This document shows, in pieces, positions 29,638 to 37,756 of a stretch of 64,000 bases of DNA (position 1 is its first letter; the number at the start of each line of letters is the position of its first letter). The stretch lies in the NCBI GenBank assembly GCA_031268405.1, contig JAIRXF010000017.1:1-64000 (forward strand). The letters run 5' to 3'. The notes under the pieces were generated by a model, which was not told the DNA's origin, searched no databases, and worked only from the letters and a program-made list of their open reading frames with translations. A program made the translations under genes and the position numbers. Origin of the DNA: Oscillospiraceae bacterium (GTDB lineage: Bacteria > Bacillota > Clostridia > Oscillospirales > Acutalibacteraceae).

Positions 29638-30333
29638 TTCATGGTTGCTTTAATATGTATTGTTGTACAAATTTATAGTTCAAAAGTTTTTATATTTTTG
29701 TCTAAATTTAAAAGATTTTTTGTTAGATTTAAATTGAGATATAGTGATAATCTTTGAAATTGCTTATTTAGAATTGTTTTAATTACGGGCAAAACTACAG
29801 TGCGATGTTTTTGTTGTGTTTAGTTTCATTAGTTTGATTGTTTTGTTTTCAAATAAGATTACACTGTGTTGTTTTTTGTGGCAGATTGTTTTGCTTGGTC
29901 TTGTTATTTTCGATGTTTAGCTATTTTTGTGTCGAATTGTATTTATTGTATTTAGATTTTATTGATTTTACGATTTTTTAACGTTTAATTAATTTTTATC
30001 GCGTATTATTTTCACAATATACCGTTTTGTTAAGTTCTGGATGTTTGGCTGTTGCTTTAATTTCAAAGTCAGATATTTTTTTGATTTTGGAATGTCTGTT
30101 TAATTTAAGAAGTGTTATTTTTGTTTTGGTATCCAATTATTTCTTTAGATTTATAAGTATATTTATTTTGATTTTATACAATTAATGTACCTTGAAGTAC
30201 CTATTGAGTTTTCTGGAATTTTACCGTACAATATGAGAGTAGTTTTTGAAAATTGTTTGTTTAAAATTAGTTCTATGCTTTATGCAGATTTAGAGTAAGG
30301 TCACAATTAAACTTAGGGGGCTAAAGGGGCTTT
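29638..30333. other. Long T-rich non-coding stretch where fusA-tuf would be
   Basis: 696 bases between rpsG and pgk. The plus strand is strikingly T-rich, with many runs of four to six T and few C. I find no frame with EF-G or EF-Tu motifs, no tRNA and no convincing hairpin. It may contain the rpsG terminator and the pgk promoter. Confidence 0.6.
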
Positions 30334-31527
30334 ATGAATTATTTGAATAAGAAAACAATAGAAGATGTTGATGTTTATAACAAGCGAGTTTTGATGCGTT
30401 GTGATTTTAATGTTCCATTTGACGAAACTGGACAGATATCAGATACCAGAAGAATAACTGAGTCTTTAAAGTCTATTGGTTATTTAACTGATCGCAAGGC
30501 AAGAGTTATACTTTGTTCGCACTTAGGCAGGCCAGGTGGAAAATTTAATTCTAAATTTTCACTGAGACCAGTGGCAAATTATCTCTCTGAAATATTAAAA
30601 AAAGATGTCAAACTTTCTGGAGATGTGGCTGGTAGCAACTCAAAAAATCTCGCCCTTTCTTTAAACGAAGGGGACGTTATGCTGCTTGAGAATGTGCGTT
30701 TTCACAGGGGTGAAGAAAAAAATGACGCCGAATTTTCAAAACAACTTGCTTCACTTGCTGAAGTTTTTATAAATGATGCATTTGGAACAGCGCACAGAGC
30801 ACATGCTTCTACCGTTGGTGTGACGGAATATTTGCCATCTGCATGTGGATACCTTATGTTGAAGGAAGTATCAACAATAACGAAAGCTTTAAGAGAGCCT
30901 AAGCGGCCCTTTGTCGCGATACTTGGAGGAGCAAAAGTATCAGATAAAATAGGAGTTATTCACAGTTTACTTGAAAAGGTTGACACGCTGGTGATAGGTG
31001 GCGGCATGGCTTATACCTTTATGAATGCTCTTGGGTATTCAATTGGAACCTCTATATGCGAAAACGATAAAGTTAGCTTGGCCGCTGACATAATGGCTTC
31101 CGCCAAAGATAAATTGGTAAAGTTTATAATCCCCGTCGATAATAGAGTTGGTACAGAGTATTCACCAAATACCGAATTTAAAACCGTTCAATCCGATAGC
31201 ATTCCAGAGGGTTGGATGGGGCTTGACATTGGTCCTAAAACCGAAGTTTTATTCAAGGAAGCTCTAAATGGAGCGGGAACTGTAATATGGAACGGCCCGA
31301 TGGGAGTTGCGGAGTGGGAAAAATTTTCAAATGGTACATTTGCAGTTATCAAGGCGGTTGTCGAAAGCGATGCATTTTCTATAATTGGCGGTGGCGATTT
31401 GGCCGCGGCGGTTAAAAAGCTTGGTTATGCAGAAAAAGTGAGTCATATTTCTACCGGAGGTGGAGCTTCTCTTGCTCTTTTGGAAGGAAAAGATCTACCT
31501 GGCTTAACTTGTTTGAGTGATAAATAG
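30334..31527 (+). CDS. pgk: Phosphoglycerate kinase
   Basis: 397 residues, full length. 'RCDFNVPF' (about 23-30) and 'HLGRPGG' (about 62) bind 3-phosphoglycerate, 'AHRAHAST' lies in the N-domain, 'LGGAKVSDKI' starts the C-domain, and 'GGGDLAAAVKKLG' (about 351-363) holds the nucleotide. It makes ATP from 1,3-bisphosphoglycerate. ATG start after GGGGCT. It is followed by tpiA after 387 bases; gap is not next to it. Confidence 0.97.
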   Translation: MNYLNKKTIEDVDVYNKRVLMRCDFNVPFDETGQISDTRRITESLKSIGYLTDRKARVILCSHLGRPGGKFNSKFSLRPVANYLSEILKKDVKLSGDVAGSNSKNLALSLNEGDVMLLENVRFHRGEEKNDAEFSKQLASLAEVFINDAFGTAHRAHASTVGVTEYLPSACGYLMLKEVSTITKALREPKRPFVAILGGAKVSDKIGVIHSLLEKVDTLVIGGGMAYTFMNALGYSIGTSICENDKVSLAADIMASAKDKLVKFIIPVDNRVGTEYSPNTEFKTVQSDSIPEGWMGLDIGPKTEVLFKEALNGAGTVIWNGPMGVAEWEKFSNGTFAVIKAVVESDAFSIIGGGDLAAAVKKLGYAEKVSHISTGGGASLALLEGKDLPGLTCLSDK

Positions 31528-31914
31528 GTCTTTGCGTTGGTATGTTTAATTTTGAAATTGGAACAAACACTAAGTATTAAAAACAATTAGAAGTTGATTC
31601 TTAATATTTATAAAAATAAATTATATTTTTGCCAACAATAACAAAGATCATCGTGTTTTTGTAGGTGGTTTGATAAATTAAATATTTTTTATATGCCGAT
31701 TTGGTTGAAGATATAGAGCTAAGTAAGTCTTGAAAATGCCGTGGATGTTCTTTGTGGATTTGGATTTAATAAAATTTTAGATATTTGACAATTTTAAACG
31801 ATATTATTTTAATGTTTTGAATTCTTTTTGATTGAAAACAAGTTTTTTGTTAACGTGAAAGTGGTTTTGAACATAAAATATTCAAAACCTACTAATATCG
31901 CGAGGGGATTTATT
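31528..31914. other. Intergenic region between pgk and tpiA
   Basis: 387 AT-rich bases with a putative promoter at 31785-31813. An in-frame extension upstream of tpiA (from 31828) is open, but it lacks a ribosome binding site and matches no TIM sequence. Confidence 0.55.
31785..31813 (+). promoter_or_regulatory. Putative promoter of tpiA
   Basis: TTGACA, 17 bases, TTTAAT; about 100 bases upstream of the tpiA start. Confidence 0.45.
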
Positions 31915-32685
31915 GTGCTGAAAAAACCACTTATCATCGGTAATTGGAAAATGAACAAGACCCCTGAAGAATCTGATGATTTTTTACAAAAAGTTCTTGA
32001 TTACGAAGCAGAAGCGAAACCAAATTGCGAGATTGCTGTTTCTGTGCCATTTATTTGTCTTAGCACCTGTATTGATAAGAGCAAATCTAGCCCTATTAAG
32101 ATTGGGGCTCAGAATTGTTATTTTGAAGAAAACGGCGCATTCACCGGAGAAATTTCCGCATCAATGCTTTCGAGAATAGGTGCTGATTTTGTAATTTTGG
32201 GTCACAGTGAACGCAGGCGATATTTTTCTGAGACCAGCGAGATCATAAATTTAAAAGTGAGATCTGCCATAAAAAACGGTCTCGATGTGGTGATTTGTGT
32301 AGGTGAGTCTTTATCTGAAAAAGAAAAATTAATAGCGGATGAAATAATTTTAATGCAAACAAAGATTGCTTTATTTGGTGTTGATATTAATTCTTTATCG
32401 AAAGTGTCCATAGCCTATGAACCGCTTTGGGCCATAGGATCGGGAGATATTGAAAAGATTGAAAAAATTAACGAAATGTGCGAGAAAATTCATCGGGTCG
32501 TAGATCAAATTTACAATAAAGGTGCCTCTGCAACGATGAAAGTTTTATACGGAGGCTCTGTTAATATTAAAAATTTATCAAAAATTTTGTCCAAAGCCAA
32601 TACCGATGGAGTTCTTATTGGTAGTGCATCGCTTGTTAGCGATGAGTTTCTAAAAATAATCGAATTTGCATCAAAACATACATAA
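31915..32685 (+). CDS. tpiA: Triose-phosphate isomerase
   Basis: 256 residues. Catalytic residues are in place: Lys12 in 'GNWKMNK', His in 'LGHSERR' (about 96) and Glu in 'AYEPLWAIGSG' (about 167). Loop 6 and the phosphate loops 'LYGGSVN' and 'DGVLIGSASL' follow. The GTG at 31915 is chosen because GAGGGG lies eight bases upstream and because TIM proteins begin just before the NWKMN motif. It interconverts dihydroxyacetone phosphate and glyceraldehyde 3-phosphate. Confidence 0.96.
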   Translation: MLKKPLIIGNWKMNKTPEESDDFLQKVLDYEAEAKPNCEIAVSVPFICLSTCIDKSKSSPIKIGAQNCYFEENGAFTGEISASMLSRIGADFVILGHSERRRYFSETSEIINLKVRSAIKNGLDVVICVGESLSEKEKLIADEIILMQTKIALFGVDINSLSKVSIAYEPLWAIGSGDIEKIEKINEMCEKIHRVVDQIYNKGASATMKVLYGGSVNIKNLSKILSKANTDGVLIGSASLVSDEFLKIIEFASKHT

Positions 32686-33135
32686 TTTAAGTTTGTCATT
32701 TTGTAGTTTTGCTTTTAATATTTAGTGTTGGGTAATGAGAATTATTTGCAAAACAATTTTATACATAAATTTTATTTTTTGCAAAAAATAAAATTATCGA
32801 TTAGGCTTTAATAGCTTAGTTTCGATTTGGAATTTTTGCTGATGAAACTAGCCAATTAGCCAATTATTTTCAAAATCAATTAAAATTATATCACGAAATA
32901 ATTGCACAATTATTTAAATGGGGTTTTTTACCTATTGACTATTTTAAAATTATAATTTAAAATTATCTTTAAACAGAATTCGATGCTGTATTTTCTATAT
33001 TTTTATTCTATTAAACGACAAAATAAAAACTAATGTTATTAACATCACATGTTTAAACGAAGCAATTTATTTAGTAAAGTGTAAATTTATGTATAATTTT
33101 CTGTTAAATTATTTTTTAGGAGGCTTTATTTTTTA
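32686..33135. other. Leader region of the first anchored surface protein
   Basis: 450 AT-rich bases. A promoter-like pair lies at 32936-32964, giving a leader of about 165 bases before the gene at 33136. I see no obvious tpiA terminator. Confidence 0.5.
32936..32964 (+). promoter_or_regulatory. Putative promoter of surface protein gene at 33136
   Basis: TTGACT, 17 bases, TAAAAT. The same -35 (TTGACT) and spacing occur before the sister gene at 34696. Confidence 0.5.
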
Positions 33136-34329
33136 ATGAAAAGTAAAAAAATTGTATCATTATTGGCGGCTACTGTTATGCTTTCGGGCGGAATTAGTCT
33201 TTTAGGCGGCTTTGATGGTTATGAAGAAAAGGTTTTTGCCGAAAACACGAAATCACTTTCACAAGGACAAATTGAAGTTTTTTTTGAGAAAGCGAGAAAA
33301 ATATCGGATATGAATAATGCTTCCGGGAATCTGAAGCTTGCAGTTCGGAAAAATATTTTACCGGCAACGAAAGATGCCGCGGAACTTCAGAAATTGGTAA
33401 AACAGATTGAAGTAACTGTGAACCAAATCAAGTCCAACTTCCTTGACCGCCGCGCGGCCCTGGTCGATTATTATTTAGAAAATTTTTTTGGTGTCTTCGA
33501 GCGTGTTTTACGGGGTGAAGAAATCAAAGACGAGGATATAAATATTATTAAAAATACTATGGTTTTGATTCATTCAGAATACCCTCAATTATTCCCGCTG
33601 CGCGAGATGCGCACAGAAGATAGCGAGGGCGACAAAAAAGTAAGGGAACTGCAAATGGAAGAGATTTTTAAAGAAACACCAATCACTGATACACAGAAGA
33701 ATGCTTTTTCTGAAGCTAGTTTTTTATTGAGTTTTTTTGAAGAACAATATTGGGCAGATGACTTTATCAGCGGGCTGATAAGCATTGTATCGGATTTTTT
33801 GAAAGAGGAACGCAAAAAAGAAGGGGAGGAACCTAGCAGCAGAATTACTTTCGACGAGACTGGCACAGTAAATCCCCTAGATGAATCATCGCTGTCAGAC
33901 ACCTACGAAGAAGAAAAACTCGACGATAGCAAAGGTAAAGAATCCAAAGGTACTCAGACAGACGCTGACGACTCAAAAAATAAATCATCGATGCCGCTGA
34001 AAAAAAGCAACAGTAGCGACCCAAGCAAAACCGGTGCTGCTGCAGTTGATCCCAATAAAAAACAAAAATTGAATAATGCTAAAGGAATCGCACCTCTAAT
34101 GGACACAGAACCTTCAAGCATTAAAGGTAATAATATTGGCGGAAAAGGCGGTGGTTGGAATGATGATATCTTTGGCAAAGCAGGTAAAGTTCCAGGTACA
34201 AGCGATAATTTTAATATGAATCAATCATTGTTTTTAGCAATTATTTCCTCAATCACTTCACTTGTCTTCGGAAGTTTTTTGATTTCAAATCTTAAAAAAA
34301 GAAAAGGAAGCAATTTGAAGTTACGATAA
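33136..34329 (+). CDS. Secreted, C-terminally anchored surface protein (VPGTSDN motif)
   Basis: 397 residues. The signal peptide starts MKSKKIVSLLA with a likely cut after 'VFA' (about residue 36). Residues 40-240 are predicted helical and charged. An acidic, Ser/Lys/Asp-rich low-complexity stretch covers about 240-350. The end is 'VPGTSDN' (352-358), one hydrophobic helix and the basic tail 'SNLKKRKG', the layout of a sortase signal but with V and S in place of the L and G of LPxTG. Family unknown. ATG after GGAGG. The sister gene at 34696 shares both ends, so they likely use the same export and anchoring route. A terminator follows. Confidence 0.75.
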   Translation: MKSKKIVSLLAATVMLSGGISLLGGFDGYEEKVFAENTKSLSQGQIEVFFEKARKISDMNNASGNLKLAVRKNILPATKDAAELQKLVKQIEVTVNQIKSNFLDRRAALVDYYLENFFGVFERVLRGEEIKDEDINIIKNTMVLIHSEYPQLFPLREMRTEDSEGDKKVRELQMEEIFKETPITDTQKNAFSEASFLLSFFEEQYWADDFISGLISIVSDFLKEERKKEGEEPSSRITFDETGTVNPLDESSLSDTYEEEKLDDSKGKESKGTQTDADDSKNKSSMPLKKSNSSDPSKTGAAAVDPNKKQKLNNAKGIAPLMDTEPSSIKGNNIGGKGGGWNDDIFGKAGKVPGTSDNFNMNQSLFLAIISSITSLVFGSFLISNLKKRKGSNLKLR

Positions 34330-34346
34330 GAACTATAAACAATTAC

Positions 34347-34380
34347 AATCCATCTCCAAAAAGGGGGTGGATTTGTTTTT
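34347..34380 (+). terminator. Rho-independent terminator
   Basis: AATCCATCTCC pairs with GGGGGTGGATT (two G-U pairs) around an A-rich loop. TGTTTTT follows, 18 bases after the stop of the upstream gene. Confidence 0.8.
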
Positions 34381-34445
34381 ATTTTACAAATTCTACAGGT
34401 AAAATATATAATAATATATTATTATATAAATATTTTAATTATTTA

Positions 34446-34474
34446 TTGACTTTTATAAGTTTTAATGTTAGAAT
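34446..34474 (+). promoter_or_regulatory. Putative promoter of surface protein gene at 34696
   Basis: TTGACT, 17 bases, TAGAAT; about 220 bases upstream of the start codon. Confidence 0.6.
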
Positions 34475-34695
34475 ATAAGTGTAGTAAGTTAAGTATGTGC
34501 AATTTCAACAATACTCTATGTATACATCAAATACATAGCAACGTAGCGAGCAAATTTTTCTTTATTTTAAGAAATTTTAGAATTTTAAGCTTGTTTGATT
34601 AAATAGTTGTGAGTTTTTGTAACGTCGATGTTGTAATCCCGAATAAGCCGCATATTTTGCTTACTTGAAATTAATTTTTTGGAGGATTTATTTTT

Positions 34696-35157
34696 ATGAA
34701 GAGTAAAAGAGTAGTTTCGTTGTTAGCTTTTGCTATGTTGTTTTCTTTTGTGGGATCCTTTGCGGTTAACGAATCTTTTAATGTTAGCGCAGAAGGAGGT
34801 ACTGGTGAGTCCAAGCAAAAAAAAGAAGTACCTCATGGCAAATCAAAGAAAGTTGATGCCAAGCCAGATGGGCAACCAAAAAATAATCCCGAAGATAAGT
34901 CAAAAAAACCCGATGGTAAATCAAAAGAAGAAGTTGAAAATGCAAAAAAAGAAGTTAAAAATAGCAAGATTAACACCGAAAAAGATGGCGACAAAGACGG
35001 TGACAAAGATGGCAAGGGTGGCGGAAAATCTGTTCCAGCAACAGCTGACAATTCAAATTCGAGCTTCCTAATTTTTGCAATGGCCTCTTTACTTGCCTCG
35101 GTTGTTGGTTTTGGATATTTGTTAAATTCAAATCTTAAGAAAAGAAGAAGTATTTAG
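34696..35157 (+). CDS. Small secreted, C-terminally anchored surface protein (VPATADN motif)
   Basis: 153 residues. The signal peptide starts MKSKRVVSLLA with a likely cut after 'NVSA' (about 32). The mature part is only about 80 residues and almost entirely Lys, Asp, Gly, Pro and Asn, with short repeats such as KPDGKSK and DGDKDGDKDG. Then come 'VPATADN' (113-119), a hydrophobic helix and the tail 'SNLKKRRSI'. It is a short, highly charged, probably disordered surface peptide. Signal peptide, motif and tail match the protein encoded at 33136. ATG after GGAGG, and a terminator follows. Function unknown. Confidence 0.75.
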   Translation: MKSKRVVSLLAFAMLFSFVGSFAVNESFNVSAEGGTGESKQKKEVPHGKSKKVDAKPDGQPKNNPEDKSKKPDGKSKEEVENAKKEVKNSKINTEKDGDKDGDKDGKGGGKSVPATADNSNSSFLIFAMASLLASVVGFGYLLNSNLKKRRSI

Positions 35158-35201
35158 ATTTAACTAAAATTTAAAAACTAAGCTTTAAGGTTTAAGTTAC
35201 A

Positions 35202-35236
35202 AGCCCATTCTGTTTATTGCAGAGTGGGTTTTATTA
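35202..35236 (+). terminator. Rho-independent terminator
   Basis: AGCCCATTCTG pairs with CAGAGTGGGTT around a seven-base loop, then TTTATTATT. It ends the surface-protein unit and faces convergent comEA. Confidence 0.8.
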
Positions 35237-35333
35237 TTGTTTCTTGATAAAAATGCATTGATCAATTAAAGCAACTGCGTTAAAGTTAAATCTGGTCATC
35301 GAACACTTGACGTTTGATAATCAAACGGATGTT

Positions 35334-35723
35334 TTAAACGCAAATAAAATCTTTTATTTTTTCAAATTTTTTCTCCCCTACTCCACTTACATTTTTAATG
35401 TCATTTATATCAAGAAATAATCCAAACTCTTCTCTTTTTTTAACTATTCTTTCGGCAATAGATCTACCAATTCCGGGAAGATTTTCCGAAAGATCTTCCA
35501 CACTCGAAAGGTTAATATTAATTTTTTCTTCCGATTCAAATTCGAGATCTTTTTTTTGTTCAGAATTACATTCATACAACTCTTCTGTATTTTTACCATC
35601 TATATATATGATCTCTTCCATATCCGTTTTGGGCGCAAAGAAGGCATTATAAAAAACTGTTGCTGAACATAATATTAAGGCAACCACAACTAAAAAACGT
35701 ATTTGTTTTCTTTGAGAATCCAC
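35334..35723 (-). CDS. comEA: ComEA-like helix-hairpin-helix protein
   Basis: 129 residues. One N-terminal membrane helix (about 9-28) and an acidic linker precede a C-terminal double helix-hairpin-helix: 'INLSSVEDLSENLPGIG' and 'LFLDINDIKNVSGVGEKKFEKIKDFI'. This is the DNA-binding domain of ComEA, the membrane receptor for incoming DNA in competence. The usual soluble-ligand-binding (SLBB) region is replaced by a short linker, so it is shorter than B. subtilis ComEA. GTG start after GGTGA. comEC is not in the window; the comEB-like gene is 27 kb away. Confidence 0.85.
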   Translation of the reverse strand: MDSQRKQIRFLVVVALILCSATVFYNAFFAPKTDMEEIIYIDGKNTEELYECNSEQKKDLEFESEEKININLSSVEDLSENLPGIGRSIAERIVKKREEFGLFLDINDIKNVSGVGEKKFEKIKDFICV

Positions 35724-35970
35724 AATGAAATCACCACTTTCGCATCAAAAATATCTACCTGGGATTCTAGCATGGTTGTTTTTTGTTTTCAACACATAAA
35801 ATTTTAGCAGTTACCTTTATTTTCGAAGAATTTGACTGAAAAAATTTAAAACAGTAAAATCTTCATAGTGTTTGTTGGAATCGAATTTGTTGTTTGTTCA
35901 TTCTAAAGTCAATTAGGAATTTTAAGATTTTCGCAAAATAAATTTAAAATTGAACGAGGGAGAGGGTGCG

Positions 35971-36672
35971 GTGTTTTTAACTAAATGGGATAAATTGCCT
36001 GAAGATATGAAAAATGATAAAGTTCTAAAATATTACCAAAATATAAAAAAAAAGCCCCTTCAGTTAGTAATTAAACGTTTTTTTGATATTGTATTTTCTT
36101 TGGTTCTGTGCATATTTCTTACACCGCTTGCCATCTTAATTTCAATTTTTATAAAAATTGATTCTCCTGGTCCAGTTTTTTTTAAACAGAAGAGAGTTGC
36201 CAGATATGGAAAAATTTTTATGATTCTTAAATTTCGGACAATGGTTGAAAATGCTGAAAATAAAGGGCCACTCATAACTGTGAATGAAGATAAAAGAATA
36301 ACTAGAGTTGGCAAAATTATAAGAAGATTTCGTTTTGATGAACTTCCGCAAATATTTAACGTTTTGATCGGAGACATGAGTTTTGTTGGAACAAGACCCG
36401 AAATTCAAAAATATGTTTTGTCTTATACCGACGAAATGAAAGCCACTCTTTTGATGCCTCCGGGAGTGACCTCATTTGCAAGTATAAAATTTGAAAATGA
36501 AGAATTTTTAATTAAAAAAAGTGAAGATGTTGATTTTATTTATCTAAACGAAATTTTACCGCAAAAAATGAAATACAATCTTTTATATCTTAAAAATTTT
36601 AATTTTTGGTTTGATGTAAAATTAGAATTAAAAACTATTTTTTTGGTTTTAAAGACAATTTTCAATAAATGA
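35971..36672 (+). CDS. Undecaprenyl-phosphate sugar phosphotransferase (monotopic PGT)
   Basis: 233 residues of the bacterial sugar transferase family (PF02397; WcaJ/PglC-like). A single membrane-associated helix (about 26-49) is followed by 'SPGPVFFKQKRV', 'LKFRTM', and 'RRFRFDELPQIFNVLIGDMS' with 'FVGTRPE'. In this family the Asp-Glu pair ('DELPQ') is the catalytic dyad that loads a sugar phosphate onto undecaprenyl phosphate. The GTG at 35971 is preferred over a TTG at 35950, because GAGGGAGAGGG lies between them and directly precedes the GTG. It likely starts the lipid-linked glycan finished by transferases elsewhere. It is convergent with the next gene. Confidence 0.92.
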   Translation: MFLTKWDKLPEDMKNDKVLKYYQNIKKKPLQLVIKRFFDIVFSLVLCIFLTPLAILISIFIKIDSPGPVFFKQKRVARYGKIFMILKFRTMVENAENKGPLITVNEDKRITRVGKIIRRFRFDELPQIFNVLIGDMSFVGTRPEIQKYVLSYTDEMKATLLMPPGVTSFASIKFENEEFLIKKSEDVDFIYLNEILPQKMKYNLLYLKNFNFWFDVKLELKTIFLVLKTIFNK

Positions 36673-36699
36673 TTGATTTGAAGCAAAAACACAAAAGCG

Positions 36700-37755
36700 T
36701 TAACCTCTGTATGTGATAATTGTGTTGGTATTTTGATCGAAGTTTTTATCATTTTCTATTCTGAGATTTATCAAGTATTCAAATTTTTCTTTATCGAAAA
36801 TAATTTTTCCTATATAAAAGTCAATAATACCGTCTTTATTGAATTTCTTTTTAAAAGAAAAGAGGTTATCTTCGCCGTCGATTCCTCCGCCAAGATGAAA
36901 GTTTTTAATGCTATTTTTTGAACACCAAACAGCAGATTCAAACAGTATTAAATCGTTAGCTGAAAAGTTCCTGTATTCACTTTTTGTACCACTCAAATGA
37001 TAATGGGCATGATTTTTACAGTATAGGATAATTGAAGAAGCAATGGTTTTATTTTTATAGTTTGCATAAAAAAATGCAAGATTTTCGCTCATATTTTTAG
37101 TCATATATTCGAAATATTCATTATTGAAATAATAGTATTTGTTTGCATCATTCTTGTTCATTGTCTCTAGATATATTTCTATAAATTTATCAAAATCTTC
37201 GCCTTTATCTATTTTTATTTTAACACCAAGTTTCTGGGCCTTACGTATTGTATTTCGGCATTTACTGGAGATATTTTTAACGATTTTTTCTTGATTTTCT
37301 GTATCAATATATACAGTTTTCTTTAACTTTATAATTTTACAAAACTTTTCAAACCCGCATTGATTTTGTAAAGTGGGATGAAATCTTATAAATAGACTAA
37401 CAATGTTATTATTTATACAATATGTTGTAAATTTATCAAAAAAATTATCCAAGAATTTATAACTTTTTCTTTGATTTTCGACAAGAAAACCACTATATCC
37501 GTATGGAGTGGAAAGATCATAGAATTTATTGTTTTCGATTAAATTTTCAAATTTTCTGCATTTGGAAATATCTTTTTTTAAAGCTACAAGGCAAATTTTT
37601 GCTTCTTTCTCTTCATAATAAAATAGCATGGGATCTCCATCACCACATAAAGAACACAACAACGAGTAACAACTTTTAAAATAGATATCATTGTTTTTAA
37701 ATTTTTCAACAATGCTATCCCATTTATTTTTATTAGATTCTTTGAGAATTATCAC
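36700..37755 (-). CDS. FemAB/GNAT-like acyltransferase
   Basis: 351 residues with the two-lobed GNAT layout of FemAB-type and BioF2-like (PF13480) proteins. 'YDLSTPYGYSGFLV' (about 84-97), 'FIRFHPTLQN' (about 122-131) and 'SSKCRNTIRKAQKLGVKI' are typical, as is the late 'FHLGGGIDGEDNLFSFKKKF'. FemAB proteins add amino acids from aminoacyl-tRNA to peptidoglycan; relatives in glycan clusters acylate amino sugars. The GTG start lies one base after the stop of the CBS-nucleotidyltransferase gene, so the two are coupled. The nearest GGAGG is over 20 bases away, inside the upstream gene, so the exact start is uncertain. It probably modifies a sugar or wall intermediate. Confidence 0.7.
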   Translation of the reverse strand: MIILKESNKNKWDSIVEKFKNNDIYFKSCYSLLCSLCGDGDPMLFYYEEKEAKICLVALKKDISKCRKFENLIENNKFYDLSTPYGYSGFLVENQRKSYKFLDNFFDKFTTYCINNNIVSLFIRFHPTLQNQCGFEKFCKIIKLKKTVYIDTENQEKIVKNISSKCRNTIRKAQKLGVKIKIDKGEDFDKFIEIYLETMNKNDANKYYYFNNEYFEYMTKNMSENLAFFYANYKNKTIASSIILYCKNHAHYHLSGTKSEYRNFSANDLILFESAVWCSKNSIKNFHLGGGIDGEDNLFSFKKKFNKDGIIDFYIGKIIFDKEKFEYLINLRIENDKNFDQNTNTIITYRG

Positions 37756-37756
37756 G

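Larger units (their letters stand above)
34330..34695. other. Terminator, promoter and long leader between the two surface-protein genes
   Basis: 366 bases: hairpin terminator at 34347-34380, then a good promoter at 34446-34474, then about 215 bases of leader before the ATG at 34696. The long leader may matter for regulation; I recognise no known RNA motif in it. Confidence 0.6.

Noticed and set aside
29638..30333. Decayed fusA or tuf
   Set aside because: No HxDxGKT-like GTPase motif or other EF-G/EF-Tu segment is readable in any frame.
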